Source: Pseudoduganella lurida (GTDB lineage: Bacteria > Pseudomonadota > Gammaproteobacteria > Burkholderiales > Burkholderiaceae_D). Taken from it: a stretch of 64,000 nt of DNA. The notes under the pieces were generated by a model. The model had not been told where the DNA came from. It saw only the letters and a list, made by a program, of their open reading frames with translations, and ran no database searches. Position numbers and translations under genes: made by a program. Where the stretch lies: NCBI RefSeq assembly GCF_007830455.1, contig NZ_VLLB01000008.1:186001-250000 (forward strand), written 5' to 3'. Below, one piece after another: positions 1-8,821 of the stretch. Each line of letters starts with the position of its first letter. The stretch's first letter is position 1.

Positions 1-1
1 C

Positions 2-97
2 GCACAGGCGGTGGTGCTGGCCATTGCGCTGTCCGGGTATGGCCTGAACCTCTTCAACGCCAGGTCGCGCGCCGGCACCAGCCGCAGGCCGACCTGA
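2..97 (+). CDS. C-terminal fragment of a probable membrane transporter (left-truncated)
   Basis: The first 97 bases hold an open frame of about 31 codons ending in TGA at 95-97. It encodes a hydrophobic stretch (AVVLAIALSGYGLNLF) followed by a short basic tail rich in Arg and Ser. This looks like a last transmembrane helix with a cytoplasmic positive tail, as in sugar symporters of the MFS or SSS families. It sits 162 bp upstream of two alpha-galactosidase genes on the same strand, so a galactoside transporter would fit, but too little sequence is visible to name the family. The position and hydrophobicity are seen; the transporter role is inference. Confidence 0.4.
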   Translation, partial: AQAVVLAIALSGYGLNLFNARSRAGTSRRPT

Positions 98-259
98 CTG
101 CGCCGATCCTGACAGCGTAAAAACGAAAGAAAAGGAAAATAAATACGCAAGAAAGAAAGAAATCGAAAGTCGTTTGCCTTTTCGTTTTCATTTCATTACT
201 ATTTCGTGACCGCGCCGGCCCGACACGATCAGGCGCCCACAGGACACGACAGGAGACGT
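98..259. other. Intergenic purine-rich then pyrimidine-rich tract
   Basis: Between the transporter tail and the GH36 gene, bases about 118-170 are strongly A/G-rich and bases about 176-211 strongly C/T-rich on the plus strand. The two halves are partly complementary (CCTTTTCGTTTT against a near match to its complement around 120-138), so the transcript could form a weak A:U-rich stem. It is far more AT-rich than the surroundings and may carry the promoter or leader of the galactosidase operon. No clear -35/-10 pair can be called. Confidence 0.3.
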
Positions 260-2341
260 ATGAACCAGCACGACGAACGCCGCCGCACCCTGCTGCAATG
301 GCTGGCCGGCACGGCCGTGGCAACGAGCACCGGCCTCGCCGCTGGCGCACCGGCCGGCAAGGGGAAGGACGTGGCGCGCATCGGCGATGCCGCCATGGCG
401 CTGGAGTTCGACGGCGAGCTGCAATGCCGCGTGATCTCGAAGCGCGGCCCGCGCGCCGGTGCGGTGACGGCGTTCGCACCGAGCGAGCGCCTGCGCCTGC
501 CGAACGGGCGCTGGATCGGCCGCTTCGCGCTGGCGTCCCAGGCGGCCGACCGCGTCGAAGGACCGCATGGCCCCGGCGTGCGGCACCGCTTCACGGGCAT
601 GGCGAAAGAGGGCATCGAAAAGACCGTCGCCATCACGTTCTACGAGCGGCATGCCGGCTTCGCGGTGCTGCGCGTTACCTACCGCAATGCCGGCAGCAAG
701 CCGCTGCTGGTCTCGGCCTGGGCGAACAGCGCGCACACGCTGCGCCCCGCCGCCGGCCGCAAGCCGGAATTCCGGACCTATTCCGGCGCCACGCATCCGG
801 ACCGCCGCGACTGGGTGCAGTCCGTCGAACACGGCTTCGACCAGCGCAACTTCATGGGCATGAACGGCTCCGACTACGGCGGCGGCACGCCGGTGGCGGA
901 CGTGTGGCAGCGCGACTGCGGCCTGGCCGTCGGCCACCTCGACACGGTGCCGCGCCTCGTGGCACTGCCCGTCAAGGCGGTGGATGCCGGCACGTCGCTG
1001 GCCGTCGAATTCGAGAAGGACGTCACGCTCGAACCGGGCGCAACCCTCGACACGCTGGACACCTTCCTGGCGCTGCACACGGGCGACTACTTCGCTGCGC
1101 TCGACAGCTTCCGCCAGGTGATGGCCGAGAAGGGCCTGCGCGCACCGGACTGCCCGGAAGACTGCTACGAGCCCATCTGGTGCGCGTGGGGCTACGAGCG
1201 CGACTTCACCATCCCGCTGATGGTGGGCACGCTGCAGAAGGCTAGGGAACTGGGCCTGGAATGGGCCGTGCTGGACGACGGCTGGCAGAACAACGAGGGC
1301 GACTGGCACCTCGACAGGAAGAAGTTCCCGAACGGCGACGCGGACATGAAGGGCCTCGTCACCACCATCAAGGATGCCGGCCTGAAGGCGCGCCTGTGGA
1401 TCACGCCGCTGGCGGTGGACCCCGGTTCGGACCTGCTGCACGACCACGCGGACATGCTGCTTCTGGACGCCGCCGGCGCGCCGCAGCTGATCAGCTGGTG
1501 GAACAGTTTTTATCTGTGCCCCGCCTACGAACCGACGATCGAGATGACGCGCACGTGGATCCGCAAGATCTTCGGCGAATGGGGCTACCAGGGCATCAAG
1601 ATCGACGGCCAGCACCTGAACGGCGTGGCGCCCTGCCACAACCCGGCGCACAAGCACGCCCGCCCGGAAGAGTCGTTCGAGAAGCTGCAGGACTTCTGGA
1701 AGATGGTGTACGACACGGCGCGTGAAGTGAACCCGAACGCCGTCGTGGAACTGTGCCCCTGCGGCACCTCGTACGCCTTCCACAACTTCCCGTACATGAA
1801 CCAGGCGCCGGCCTCGGACCCGCTGTCGTCCTGGCAGGTGCGCCACAAGGGCAAGACGATCAAGGCCCTGATGGGACCCTCGGCACCGTACGCCGGAGAT
1901 CACGTGGAACTGAGCGACGGCGGCCAGGATTTCGCCTCCACCGTCGGCATCGGCGCCGTGCTGTCGACCAAGTTCACCTGGCCGGTCGACCCGAAGCCGA
2001 AGGACAGCTTCCTGCTCACGCCCGAGCGCGAAGTCAAGTGGCGCAAGTGGATCGGCGCCTACCGCGCCAAGATGCTGCCGAAAGGCGTGTACCGCGGCGA
2101 GCTGTACGACATCGGCTTCGACAAGCCGGAGGGGCATGCGATCGAGAAGGATGGCCGCATGTACTTCGCCTTCTATGCGCCCCGCTGGGACGGGCCGGTG
2201 GAACTGCGCGGCCTGGGCAAGGGCCGCTGGCGCCTGCGCGACTACGTGGAGGGCCGCGACCTGGGCGAGCTCGATGTGGCGAGCCCGACATTGACCCTGC
2301 AGTTCGACCACGCCCTGCTGATCGAGGCGGTGCCGGCATGA
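260..2341 (+). CDS. GH36-type alpha-galactosidase, Tat-like export signal
   Basis: A 693-aa enzyme predicted to release terminal alpha-1,6-galactose from oligosaccharides or galactomannan. An in-frame start exists at 206, but ATG 260 is preceded by AGGAG at 251-255 and gives an export signal with RRRTLLQWL at residues 7-15 followed by a hydrophobic Ala/Gly-rich stretch, a likely Tat signal. The N-terminal beta-sandwich (to about residue 300) precedes a TIM barrel with the GH36 hallmark WAVLDDGWQ. The likely nucleophile is Asp449 in YQGIKIDG and the likely acid/base is Asp520 in ASDPLSSWQ. The stop overlaps the next start (ATGA at 2338-2341), so it is translationally coupled to a GH27 enzyme with related activity. 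Family assignment is firm; the exact substrate is inference. Confidence 0.85.
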   Translation: MNQHDERRRTLLQWLAGTAVATSTGLAAGAPAGKGKDVARIGDAAMALEFDGELQCRVISKRGPRAGAVTAFAPSERLRLPNGRWIGRFALASQAADRVEGPHGPGVRHRFTGMAKEGIEKTVAITFYERHAGFAVLRVTYRNAGSKPLLVSAWANSAHTLRPAAGRKPEFRTYSGATHPDRRDWVQSVEHGFDQRNFMGMNGSDYGGGTPVADVWQRDCGLAVGHLDTVPRLVALPVKAVDAGTSLAVEFEKDVTLEPGATLDTLDTFLALHTGDYFAALDSFRQVMAEKGLRAPDCPEDCYEPIWCAWGYERDFTIPLMVGTLQKARELGLEWAVLDDGWQNNEGDWHLDRKKFPNGDADMKGLVTTIKDAGLKARLWITPLAVDPGSDLLHDHADMLLLDAAGAPQLISWWNSFYLCPAYEPTIEMTRTWIRKIFGEWGYQGIKIDGQHLNGVAPCHNPAHKHARPEESFEKLQDFWKMVYDTAREVNPNAVVELCPCGTSYAFHNFPYMNQAPASDPLSSWQVRHKGKTIKALMGPSAPYAGDHVELSDGGQDFASTVGIGAVLSTKFTWPVDPKPKDSFLLTPEREVKWRKWIGAYRAKMLPKGVYRGELYDIGFDKPEGHAIEKDGRMYFAFYAPRWDGPVELRGLGKGRWRLRDYVEGRDLGELDVASPTLTLQFDHALLIEAVPA

Positions 2342-4209
2342 AACCAGAGGCAATGGAAATGCATGCCATGAAGACGCGTTCGGCAGCGACGCAGTCTCCA
2401 ACGAAGTCCGGACCGATGAAGAAGCCGATGAAGAAGCCGATGAAGAAACCAACGATGAAGCAAGTAATGAAAGCGGCCGTGCTGGCTGCGCTGGCCGGCG
2501 CGTACGGCATGGCCGCCGCGCAGGCCCTCACGCCGCCGATGGGCTGGAACCCGTGGAACGCCTTCCACACGGAAGTGGACGAGGCGAAGATCATGGCCAA
2601 CGCGGCGGCGCTGAAGAACACCGGCCTGGCCGATGCCGGCTACCGCTATGTGAACATGGACGACGGCTGGTGGCGCACGCGCCGCGCCGACGGCCGCATC
2701 GAAGTGCGCACCAGCATGTTCCCCAGCGGTGCGCTGCCCGATGGCAGCACCAGCATGCGCCCGTTCGTGGACAACCTGCACGCGCTGGGCTTCAAGGCCG
2801 GCATCTATTCGGAGATCGGCCGCAACGCCTGCTCGCAGGCCTGGGACCGCCATTCGCCCAACCTGCCCGAAGGCAGCCAGGTCGAGCGCGAGATCGGCAC
2901 CTTCGGCCACCAGGCGCAGGACATCAAGCTGCTGGTTGGCGAATACGGTTTCGATTATGTGAAAGTGGATGCCTGCGGCCTGGCCGACTACACGCCGGAC
3001 AAGGCCTGGGTGCGCGACGGCACGCACCGCGCCTTCGGGCCGTGGATCGTGCGCGGCAAGCCCGATGCGGCCAGCTCGGCGCGCGTGGAAGAGCTGTATG
3101 CGGACCTGCGCAAGGAGATCGACACGGTGCGCCCGAACGGCGACGTGGTGCTGTCCATCTGCGCGTGGGGCGAGGCGCGCGTGAACAACTGGGGCGGCAA
3201 ATATGGCCAGTCGTGGCGCACCAGCCCGGACATCACGCCGGACTGGAAATCGATGCTGCTCAATTTCGACAGCGCCATCGGGCGCCCGCTGTTCGCCGGT
3301 CCCGGTCGCTGGAACGATCCGGACATGCTGGAGCTGGGCCACGGCGAATTCGACGAGCGGCACCTGGTCGAGGCGCGCGCCCACCTGTCGCTGTGGGCCA
3401 TCGCCGCGGCACCGCTGATGATCGGCGCGGACCTGACGAAGATGCCGCAGTCGCTGATCGACATCGCCGGCAACCGCGCCGTGATCGCCATCGACCAGGA
3501 TCCGGCCGGCCACCAGGGCGTGACGATTGCGCGCACCGGCGACACGCAGGTGGTCGTGCGCACGTTGGCAGCGTCGGGCCAGAAGGCCGTGGCGCTGATC
3601 AACCGCGGCGGCCAGAAGCGCCGCGTGTCGGTGCCGCTGGCGACGCTGCAGCTGGCGACGAATGCCACCACGCGCGACGCCTGGACCGGCAAGGAAAGCA
3701 CGGTCGACAGGATGATCACGGTCGACCTGGCACCGCGCGAAACGGCGCTGCTGACGGTGCGTGGCGCGGCCTTGCGGCCGGGCCGCGTGTACGTGAGCGA
3801 AGTGCCGGCCCGCGTGCGGGTGCTGGAAGACGGCAGCGCCGTGCTGACCACGGCGCAGGCGGCCAAGTGGGTGCCGGTGCAGGCCAATGCGGCGCCGTCC
3901 GGCAAGCCGCTGACGCTGGAGGGCAGGGCGGTCGCCGAGGGCCTCGGCGTGCTGGCCGGCTCGCGCGTGGCACTGCGGCTCGATGGTGAATTCAGGCGCT
4001 TCCAGAGCCGTACCGGCGCGCTGGCCAGGGGCGGCGCGCTGACCTACAAGCTGGTGGCAGACGGCAAGGTGCTGTTCGAGCAGACCAGCGCCAAGCCGGT
4101 CGCCATCGATGTCGACGTGGCGGGCGTGAAGACGCTGGAGCTGGTCACGCAGGGCCCGGCGGGCAAGCTGGCCGAAGTGGCCTGGGCCGGTGCGGAACTG
4201 GTGCAGTAA
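2338..4209 (+). CDS. GH27 alpha-galactosidase with repetitive Lys/Pro-rich N-terminal extension
   Basis: A 623-aa protein if ATG 2338 is used (ATGA overlap with the GH36 gene). GH27 motifs are clear: LTPPMGWNPWN, YRYVNMDDGWW, nucleophile Asp211 in YVKVDACG, acid/base Asp298 in WRTSPDI, and GRWNDPDM. After the barrel there is a GH27-type beta domain and about 140 C-terminal residues that look like an NPCBM-type carbohydrate-binding module. The N-terminus is odd: Met-Lys-rich, with MKKP repeated three times ahead of a normal signal peptide core (AAVLAALAGAYGMAAAQA). At least nine in-frame ATGs lie between 2338 and 2467. A start at 2455 or 2467 would give an ordinary signal peptide. Probably periplasmic or secreted. 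Confidence 0.85.
   Translation: MKPEAMEMHAMKTRSAATQSPTKSGPMKKPMKKPMKKPTMKQVMKAAVLAALAGAYGMAAAQALTPPMGWNPWNAFHTEVDEAKIMANAAALKNTGLADAGYRYVNMDDGWWRTRRADGRIEVRTSMFPSGALPDGSTSMRPFVDNLHALGFKAGIYSEIGRNACSQAWDRHSPNLPEGSQVEREIGTFGHQAQDIKLLVGEYGFDYVKVDACGLADYTPDKAWVRDGTHRAFGPWIVRGKPDAASSARVEELYADLRKEIDTVRPNGDVVLSICAWGEARVNNWGGKYGQSWRTSPDITPDWKSMLLNFDSAIGRPLFAGPGRWNDPDMLELGHGEFDERHLVEARAHLSLWAIAAAPLMIGADLTKMPQSLIDIAGNRAVIAIDQDPAGHQGVTIARTGDTQVVVRTLAASGQKAVALINRGGQKRRVSVPLATLQLATNATTRDAWTGKESTVDRMITVDLAPRETALLTVRGAALRPGRVYVSEVPARVRVLEDGSAVLTTAQAAKWVPVQANAAPSGKPLTLEGRAVAEGLGVLAGSRVALRLDGEFRRFQSRTGALARGGALTYKLVADGKVLFEQTSAKPVAIDVDVAGVKTLELVTQGPAGKLAEVAWAGAELVQ
2416..2451 (+). repeat. Three tandem 12-bp units encoding MKKP
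   Basis: Units ATGAAGAAGCCG at 2416-2427 and 2428-2439 and a variant ending AAACCA at 2440-2451 lie in frame near the 5' end of the GH27 gene. Each unit carries its own ATG, so copy-number change would keep the frame while changing the number of possible starts. Confidence 0.8.
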
Positions 4210-4240
4210 AGGCTTACCGGAGGTTCACGGAGGCGCGGCA

Positions 4241-4897
4241 TCATGCCGGCACGGCCGCGCCGAATTCCACCAGCCCGGAGCGCGCCGCCAGGTGCATCAG
4301 TTTAAAATCGTTGTCGGCGTTGAGCTTCTGGCGGATCAAGGTCAGGTAGTTCAGCACCGTCTTCGGACTGAGATGCATCACGGTGGCAATCGCCTGCACG
4401 GACTCGCCCTGCACCAGCATGCGCAGCAGCTCGAATTCGCGCGGCTTCAGGTCGCGCAGCGCGGTGTCGCCGGCCGCGGCGCCCTCATCGGCATGCCTGT
4501 CCAGCCCGCGCAGGTCCTGCGACAGCACGCGCTGCCCGCGCATCACCCCGCGGATCGCCTCGATCACTTCCTCGGGTTCGCTGCGCTTGGTGAGATAGCC
4601 GTGCGCGCCGGCCTTCAGGGCCTGCAGCAGGTGGCCGGCGTCGTCGTGCATCGACAGCACCAGCACCCGCAGCGCGGGCTGCCTCGCCAGCATGCCGGCG
4701 ATCGCTTCCAGGCCGCTGCTGCCTTTCAGGCTCAGGTCCACGATGGCGACATCGGGTGCCGCGCGGCCCACCAGCGCATTGGCTTCCTGGACGGTCGCCG
4801 CCTCGCCCACCACTTCGAAATCCGGCTCCGCCGACAGCAGTCGCCGGTAGCCGCTGCGGACGATGGCATGGTCGTCGACCAGCACGATGCGCGTCAT
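4241..4897 (-). CDS. NarL/FixJ-family response regulator
   Basis: A 218-aa regulator. The receiver domain starts MTRIVLVDDH with phospho-acceptor Asp54 in AIVDLSLKG. The C-terminal LuxR-type HTH spans about residues 150-212 (LKPREFELLRML, MHLSPKTVLNYL). A longer frame exists upstream, but ATG 4897 gives the exact family N-terminus and overlaps the stop of the kinase gene (ATGA at 4894-4897), so the pair is co-translated. It most likely controls the divergent TonB receptor gene at 6341; that target is inference. Its 3' end is 31 bp from the convergent GH27 gene. Confidence 0.9.
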   Translation of the reverse strand: MTRIVLVDDHAIVRSGYRRLLSAEPDFEVVGEAATVQEANALVGRAAPDVAIVDLSLKGSSGLEAIAGMLARQPALRVLVLSMHDDAGHLLQALKAGAHGYLTKRSEPEEVIEAIRGVMRGQRVLSQDLRGLDRHADEGAAAGDTALRDLKPREFELLRMLVQGESVQAIATVMHLSPKTVLNYLTLIRQKLNADNDFKLMHLAARSGLVEFGAAVPA

Positions 4898-6195
4898 GCC
4901 GGCACCTCGGCAGGCTCGGTGGCCGGCGCGACGCCGCACGCCAGCGGGAAGGTGGCGCGCAGCAGCAGCCCACCGCCGGGATTCGGCAGGGCCTGCAGCT
5001 GCCCGTCGAGCATCGCCACCCGTTCGCGCATGCCCAGCAGGCCGCCATGCCAGCGGGGACCGGCCGGCAGCCCGCGGCCATCGTCGCGCACTTCCAGCAC
5101 CAGCGTTCCGGCGCCGCCGGACAGCCGCACCGTGCAGTGCCGCGCGCCGCTGTGGCGCACCGCGTTCGTCAGCGCTTCCTGCACCACCCGGTAGAGCGTC
5201 AGCGCCATCGCGTCGCCCATGTCCGGCAGCTCCCGCGGCAGGTCCAGGGCAAACGCGATGGCCGTCTGGCGGCCGCGCCAGCCCTGCACCAGTTCATGCA
5301 GCGTCTGCGCCAGCCCGCTGGCATGCAGGCCGTGGGGCCGCAGCGCCCTGAGCATCGTGCGCAGCTGCTCGCCACAGGTGCGCAGGTCGCGGCGCAGGTC
5401 CAGGGCGCATTCGGCCACCGCGGCCGGTGCCAGCCCCTCGGCATTGCGGGCCAGATGCGTGGCGGTGACGTTCAGCGCGGTCAGCGTCTGCCCCATTTCG
5501 TCGTGCAGCTCGCGGGCCAGCGCGCGGCGCTCGTCTTCCTGCACCGCGATCAGCTGGCGTGCCAGTTCGTGCTGGCCCGCGCGCGCCTCGGCCAGCGCAC
5601 GGGCCAGGTGGTCGATGGCGCGTGCCACGCGGCCGAATTCGCGCAGCGCGAACGCCGGCAGCCGCGGTACCGGTTCGCTGCGCGCCAGCCGGTGCAGGCT
5701 GTCCTCCAGTTGGCGCACCGGCGCCAGCGCACGGTCGGTGCACCACCACGTGACGAGGAAGGCTGTTCCGGAAATGAACAGCAGGGTGCTCCAGATCCGC
5801 ACAGTGGCCGCCAGCCGCTCGTCGATTTCGGAGCGGGGGTTCGGCGTGATGTACAGCGTTTGCCCGCCAATATGGATGGCCCGTTCGCCCTGTGCCGGCG
5901 GCGCCAGCCCGAGCCACGCCAGCACGGGATGGGGCGTGGCGTTGGCCGCCGGCTGGTCCGCCGTGCGGACGCTCAGGTGGCGCAGCCGTGCCTCGGCCAG
6001 GCGCTGCGCCAGTGGCGGCCCGGCCAGCGGCGGCGGTGCGCCGGCGGCCGCCAGCACGTTCACCAGCCGTACCGACGCGGCGACTTCCGCTTCGATATCG
6101 GCACGCAGCGAATACAGCTGGATGATGGCGGTCAGCGCGAACAGGCTGCCCAGCAGCAGGGCAAGCATGCCGGCCAGGCGGCGGCGCAGGTCCAT
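4894..6195 (-). CDS. Membrane sensor histidine kinase, HisKA_3 (NarX/UhpB class)
   Basis: A 433-aa kinase. Transmembrane segments lie at about residues 10-30 and 136-152, enclosing a roughly 105-residue periplasmic sensor region. A HAMP-like linker follows, then the dimerisation box with phospho-His231 in ARELHDEMGQ and an HATPase_c domain (LYRVVQEALTNAVRH, VRDDGRGLP). This architecture pairs with NarL-type regulators such as the one encoded immediately downstream. ATG 6195 is chosen over an upstream in-frame start because it gives a compact N-terminus right before the first membrane helix. Its divergent neighbour is a TonB receptor, suggesting sensing linked to nutrient uptake. The ligand is unknown. 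Confidence 0.88.
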   Translation of the reverse strand: MDLRRRLAGMLALLLGSLFALTAIIQLYSLRADIEAEVAASVRLVNVLAAAGAPPPLAGPPLAQRLAEARLRHLSVRTADQPAANATPHPVLAWLGLAPPAQGERAIHIGGQTLYITPNPRSEIDERLAATVRIWSTLLFISGTAFLVTWWCTDRALAPVRQLEDSLHRLARSEPVPRLPAFALREFGRVARAIDHLARALAEARAGQHELARQLIAVQEDERRALARELHDEMGQTLTALNVTATHLARNAEGLAPAAVAECALDLRRDLRTCGEQLRTMLRALRPHGLHASGLAQTLHELVQGWRGRQTAIAFALDLPRELPDMGDAMALTLYRVVQEALTNAVRHSGARHCTVRLSGGAGTLVLEVRDDGRGLPAGPRWHGGLLGMRERVAMLDGQLQALPNPGGGLLLRATFPLACGVAPATEPAEVPA

Positions 6196-6340
6196 GGTGT
6201 CCTCGATCCGGTTTTGACATGGGCACCTCTGCAAACGCCGTGCCACGGCCTGGCGCAGGTCGGGAATTTTTCCCTAGCAGCGCCATGGCTTCCATGGGAA
6301 TAATCGTTCCGCCACAGGCCCACGACCACAGGAGATCGCC
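6196..6340. promoter_or_regulatory. Divergent promoter region between sensor kinase and TonB receptor
   Basis: These 145 bp hold the 5' ends of both divergent transcripts. GGAG at 6331-6334 lies 6 nt before the receptor ATG. I see no convincing sigma-70 box or clear dyad. As the only space between the two-component genes and the receptor it is the natural place for regulator binding (inference). Confidence 0.45.
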
Positions 6341-8821
6341 ATGCCGTCACCTTCCACGCTGCACATCGGGACCGTTCTTGCAGGGGGACTGCTGGTCGCC
6401 TGGCCGGCGGTGCGGGCCGTGGCGCAGGAGACCCCCGCGCTGCCGGTGGTGGAAGTGGTCGGCACCACGCCGCTGCCCGGCCTGGGCCTGCCGCCCGGGC
6501 AGATCCCCGCCAATGTGCAGACGCTGGACGGCGTCGCCGTCACGGCCACCACGGGTGCCAGCCTGCCGGATGCGCTGAACCGCCGCGTGGGCAGCGTGTT
6601 CGTCAACGAGGTGCAGGGCAATCCGTTCCAGCCGGACCTGAACTTCCGCGGTTTCACCGCCTCGCCGCTGCTCGGCACGCCGCAGGGCCTGTCCGTCTAC
6701 GTCGATGGCGTGCGGTTCAACCAGCCGTTCGGCGACGTGGTCAGCTGGGACCTGATCCCGCGGGCCGCCATCGCCTCGCTGGCGCTGATGCCCGGCTCGA
6801 ATCCCCTGTTCGGCCTGAACACGCTGGGCGGCGCCTTCTCGATCCGCACCAGGGACGGCATGCGCGATCCCGGCACCTCCGCGCAGTTGCTGGCCGGGCG
6901 CCACGACCGGCAGGAACTCGTGTTCGAGCATGGCGGGAACGGCGCCGCGGCCGGGCGCAGGGCAGGCTGGCACTGGTATGTCACGGGCAACGGCTTTCGC
7001 GAGGATGGCTGGCGCGCCGCGTCGCCCACCCGCCTGGGCCAGCTGTTCGGCAAGGTGGGCTGGCTGGACGGCCGCACCGACGTGGCACTCAGCGCGGCGC
7101 TGGCCCGCACGCGGCTGACCGGCAACGGCCTGCAGGAAGGGCGCCTGCTGGAACGCGACCGCGCCAGCGTCTACACCACCCCGGACCAGACCCGCAACCG
7201 CTCGCTGCTGCTCAACCTCGTCGCCAGCCACGCGGTCAGCGACGCGGTACAGTTCTCCGGCAATGCCTACTACCGGCGCATCCGCACCGCCACGCTCAAT
7301 GGCGACATGAACGACGATGCGCTCGACCAGTCGGTGTACCAGCCCGGCGCGGCGGAACGCGCGGCACTCGCGGCCGCCGGCTACACGGGCTTTCCGGCCA
7401 GCGGTGCGACGGCGGCCAACACGCCGTTCCCGTTCTGGCGCTGCCTCGGCAACGTGCTGCTGGGCGATGAGCCGGCCGAGAAGTGCAACGGCCTGCTCAA
7501 CCGCACGCACAGCCGCCAGGCCAGCTACGGCATCAGCGGGCAGGTCACGCTGGCCGGCCAGGGCAACCAGTTCACGGCCGGTGCCGCCTTCGACAGGAGC
7601 CGCGTCGACTTCACCCAGTCCGCGCAGTTCGGCTACCTGAATCCCGACCACAGCGTGACTCCGGTGGACTTCTTTGCGGACGGTTCGGAGATCGACGACG
7701 ACGGCACGCCCGTCGATGCGCGCGTGGACCTGCTGGGCCGCACCCGCACGGCCAGCGTGTATGCGACGGACACGCTGACCCTCGGCACGGCGCTGCATGT
7801 CACGCTGTCCGGCCGCTACAACCGCACCACGGTGCACAACCGGGACCGCATCACGCCCGGCGGCGGTGCCGGTTCGCTCGATGGCGACCACCGCTTCAAC
7901 CGCTTCAACCCGGCCATCGGCGCCACCTGGGATGCCGGCAGTGGGCTGAACGTGTACGCCGGCTACAACGAAGGCACGCGCGCGCCGACCGCCGTGGAAC
8001 TGGGCTGTGCGGACCCGGAAAACCCCTGCAAGCTGCCCAACGCGATGGCAGGCGATCCGCCGCTGCGGCAGGTCGTCACGAAGACCTGGGAGGCGGGGCT
8101 GCGCGGCCGGCTCGCCGGCAGGACCGACTGGAGCGCCGGCGTGTTCAGGGCGGACAATGTCGACGACATCCTGTTCGTGGCGGACAATGCGGCCGGCTTC
8201 GGCTACTTCCGCAATGTCGGCAGGACGCGGCGGCAGGGCATCGAGCTGGGCATCGAAGGCAAGACCGGCGACATCGAGCTGTCGGCCCACTACACCTGGC
8301 TGGACGCCACCTTCCGCAGCGCCGAGGTGCTCAATGCGCAAGCCAACAGCAGCGCCGACGAGGACGGCAATATCGAGGTGGAACCGGGCGACCGCCTGCC
8401 GCTGATCCCGCGCCACCTGTTCAAGGCCCGTGCCGAATGGCGCATTGCGCCCGCATGGTCGGTGGAAGCGGGCCTGCGCGCCTCGTCGGGGGCGCTCGCG
8501 CGGGGCAACGAGAACGGCGGGCACGCGCCGGACGGCACGTACTTCGTCGGCAGCGGCCGCACGGCCGGCTATGCCGTGGCCGACCTGGGCACCACGTTCA
8601 CGCCCACGCCGCGGCTGCGGTTCTTCGTCCAGGTGGGCAACCTGTTCGACCGCCGCTATGCCACGTCGTCGCAGCTGAACGCGACGGGGCTGACGCCGGA
8701 CGGCCACTTCATCGCGCGGCCGTTCGCGGCACTGGGCGACAACAGCAGCCTGGTGTCCTCCACGTTCTACGCACCCGGCGCACCGCGCACCGTCTGGGCC
8801 GGTGCGCGCTACAGCTTCTAG
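6341..8821 (+). CDS. TonB-dependent outer membrane receptor
   Basis: An 826-aa receptor. A signal peptide (cleavage near AVAQ, residue 28) is followed by a plug domain beginning VVEVVGTTPLPG and containing VNEVQGNPFQPDLNFRGF and LALMPGSNPLFGLNTLGGA, then a 22-strand barrel ending in the aromatic C-terminus GARYSF. Such receptors take up chelated metals or oligosaccharides using TonB energy. The sequence does not tell which. Placement opposite a two-component system suggests ligand-responsive expression. Its TAG stop at 8819-8821 overlaps the stop of the convergent hybrid kinase, leaving no room for a terminator. Confidence 0.88.
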   Translation: MPSPSTLHIGTVLAGGLLVAWPAVRAVAQETPALPVVEVVGTTPLPGLGLPPGQIPANVQTLDGVAVTATTGASLPDALNRRVGSVFVNEVQGNPFQPDLNFRGFTASPLLGTPQGLSVYVDGVRFNQPFGDVVSWDLIPRAAIASLALMPGSNPLFGLNTLGGAFSIRTRDGMRDPGTSAQLLAGRHDRQELVFEHGGNGAAAGRRAGWHWYVTGNGFREDGWRAASPTRLGQLFGKVGWLDGRTDVALSAALARTRLTGNGLQEGRLLERDRASVYTTPDQTRNRSLLLNLVASHAVSDAVQFSGNAYYRRIRTATLNGDMNDDALDQSVYQPGAAERAALAAAGYTGFPASGATAANTPFPFWRCLGNVLLGDEPAEKCNGLLNRTHSRQASYGISGQVTLAGQGNQFTAGAAFDRSRVDFTQSAQFGYLNPDHSVTPVDFFADGSEIDDDGTPVDARVDLLGRTRTASVYATDTLTLGTALHVTLSGRYNRTTVHNRDRITPGGGAGSLDGDHRFNRFNPAIGATWDAGSGLNVYAGYNEGTRAPTAVELGCADPENPCKLPNAMAGDPPLRQVVTKTWEAGLRGRLAGRTDWSAGVFRADNVDDILFVADNAAGFGYFRNVGRTRRQGIELGIEGKTGDIELSAHYTWLDATFRSAEVLNAQANSSADEDGNIEVEPGDRLPLIPRHLFKARAEWRIAPAWSVEAGLRASSGALARGNENGGHAPDGTYFVGSGRTAGYAVADLGTTFTPTPRLRFFVQVGNLFDRRYATSSQLNATGLTPDGHFIARPFAALGDNSSLVSSTFYAPGAPRTVWAGARYSF

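Noticed and set aside
188..2452. A 754-codon minus-strand frame opposite the GH36 gene
   Set aside because: It is the antisense shadow of a gene with complete active-site motifs; the product is Arg/Val/His-rich and shows no export signal or family.
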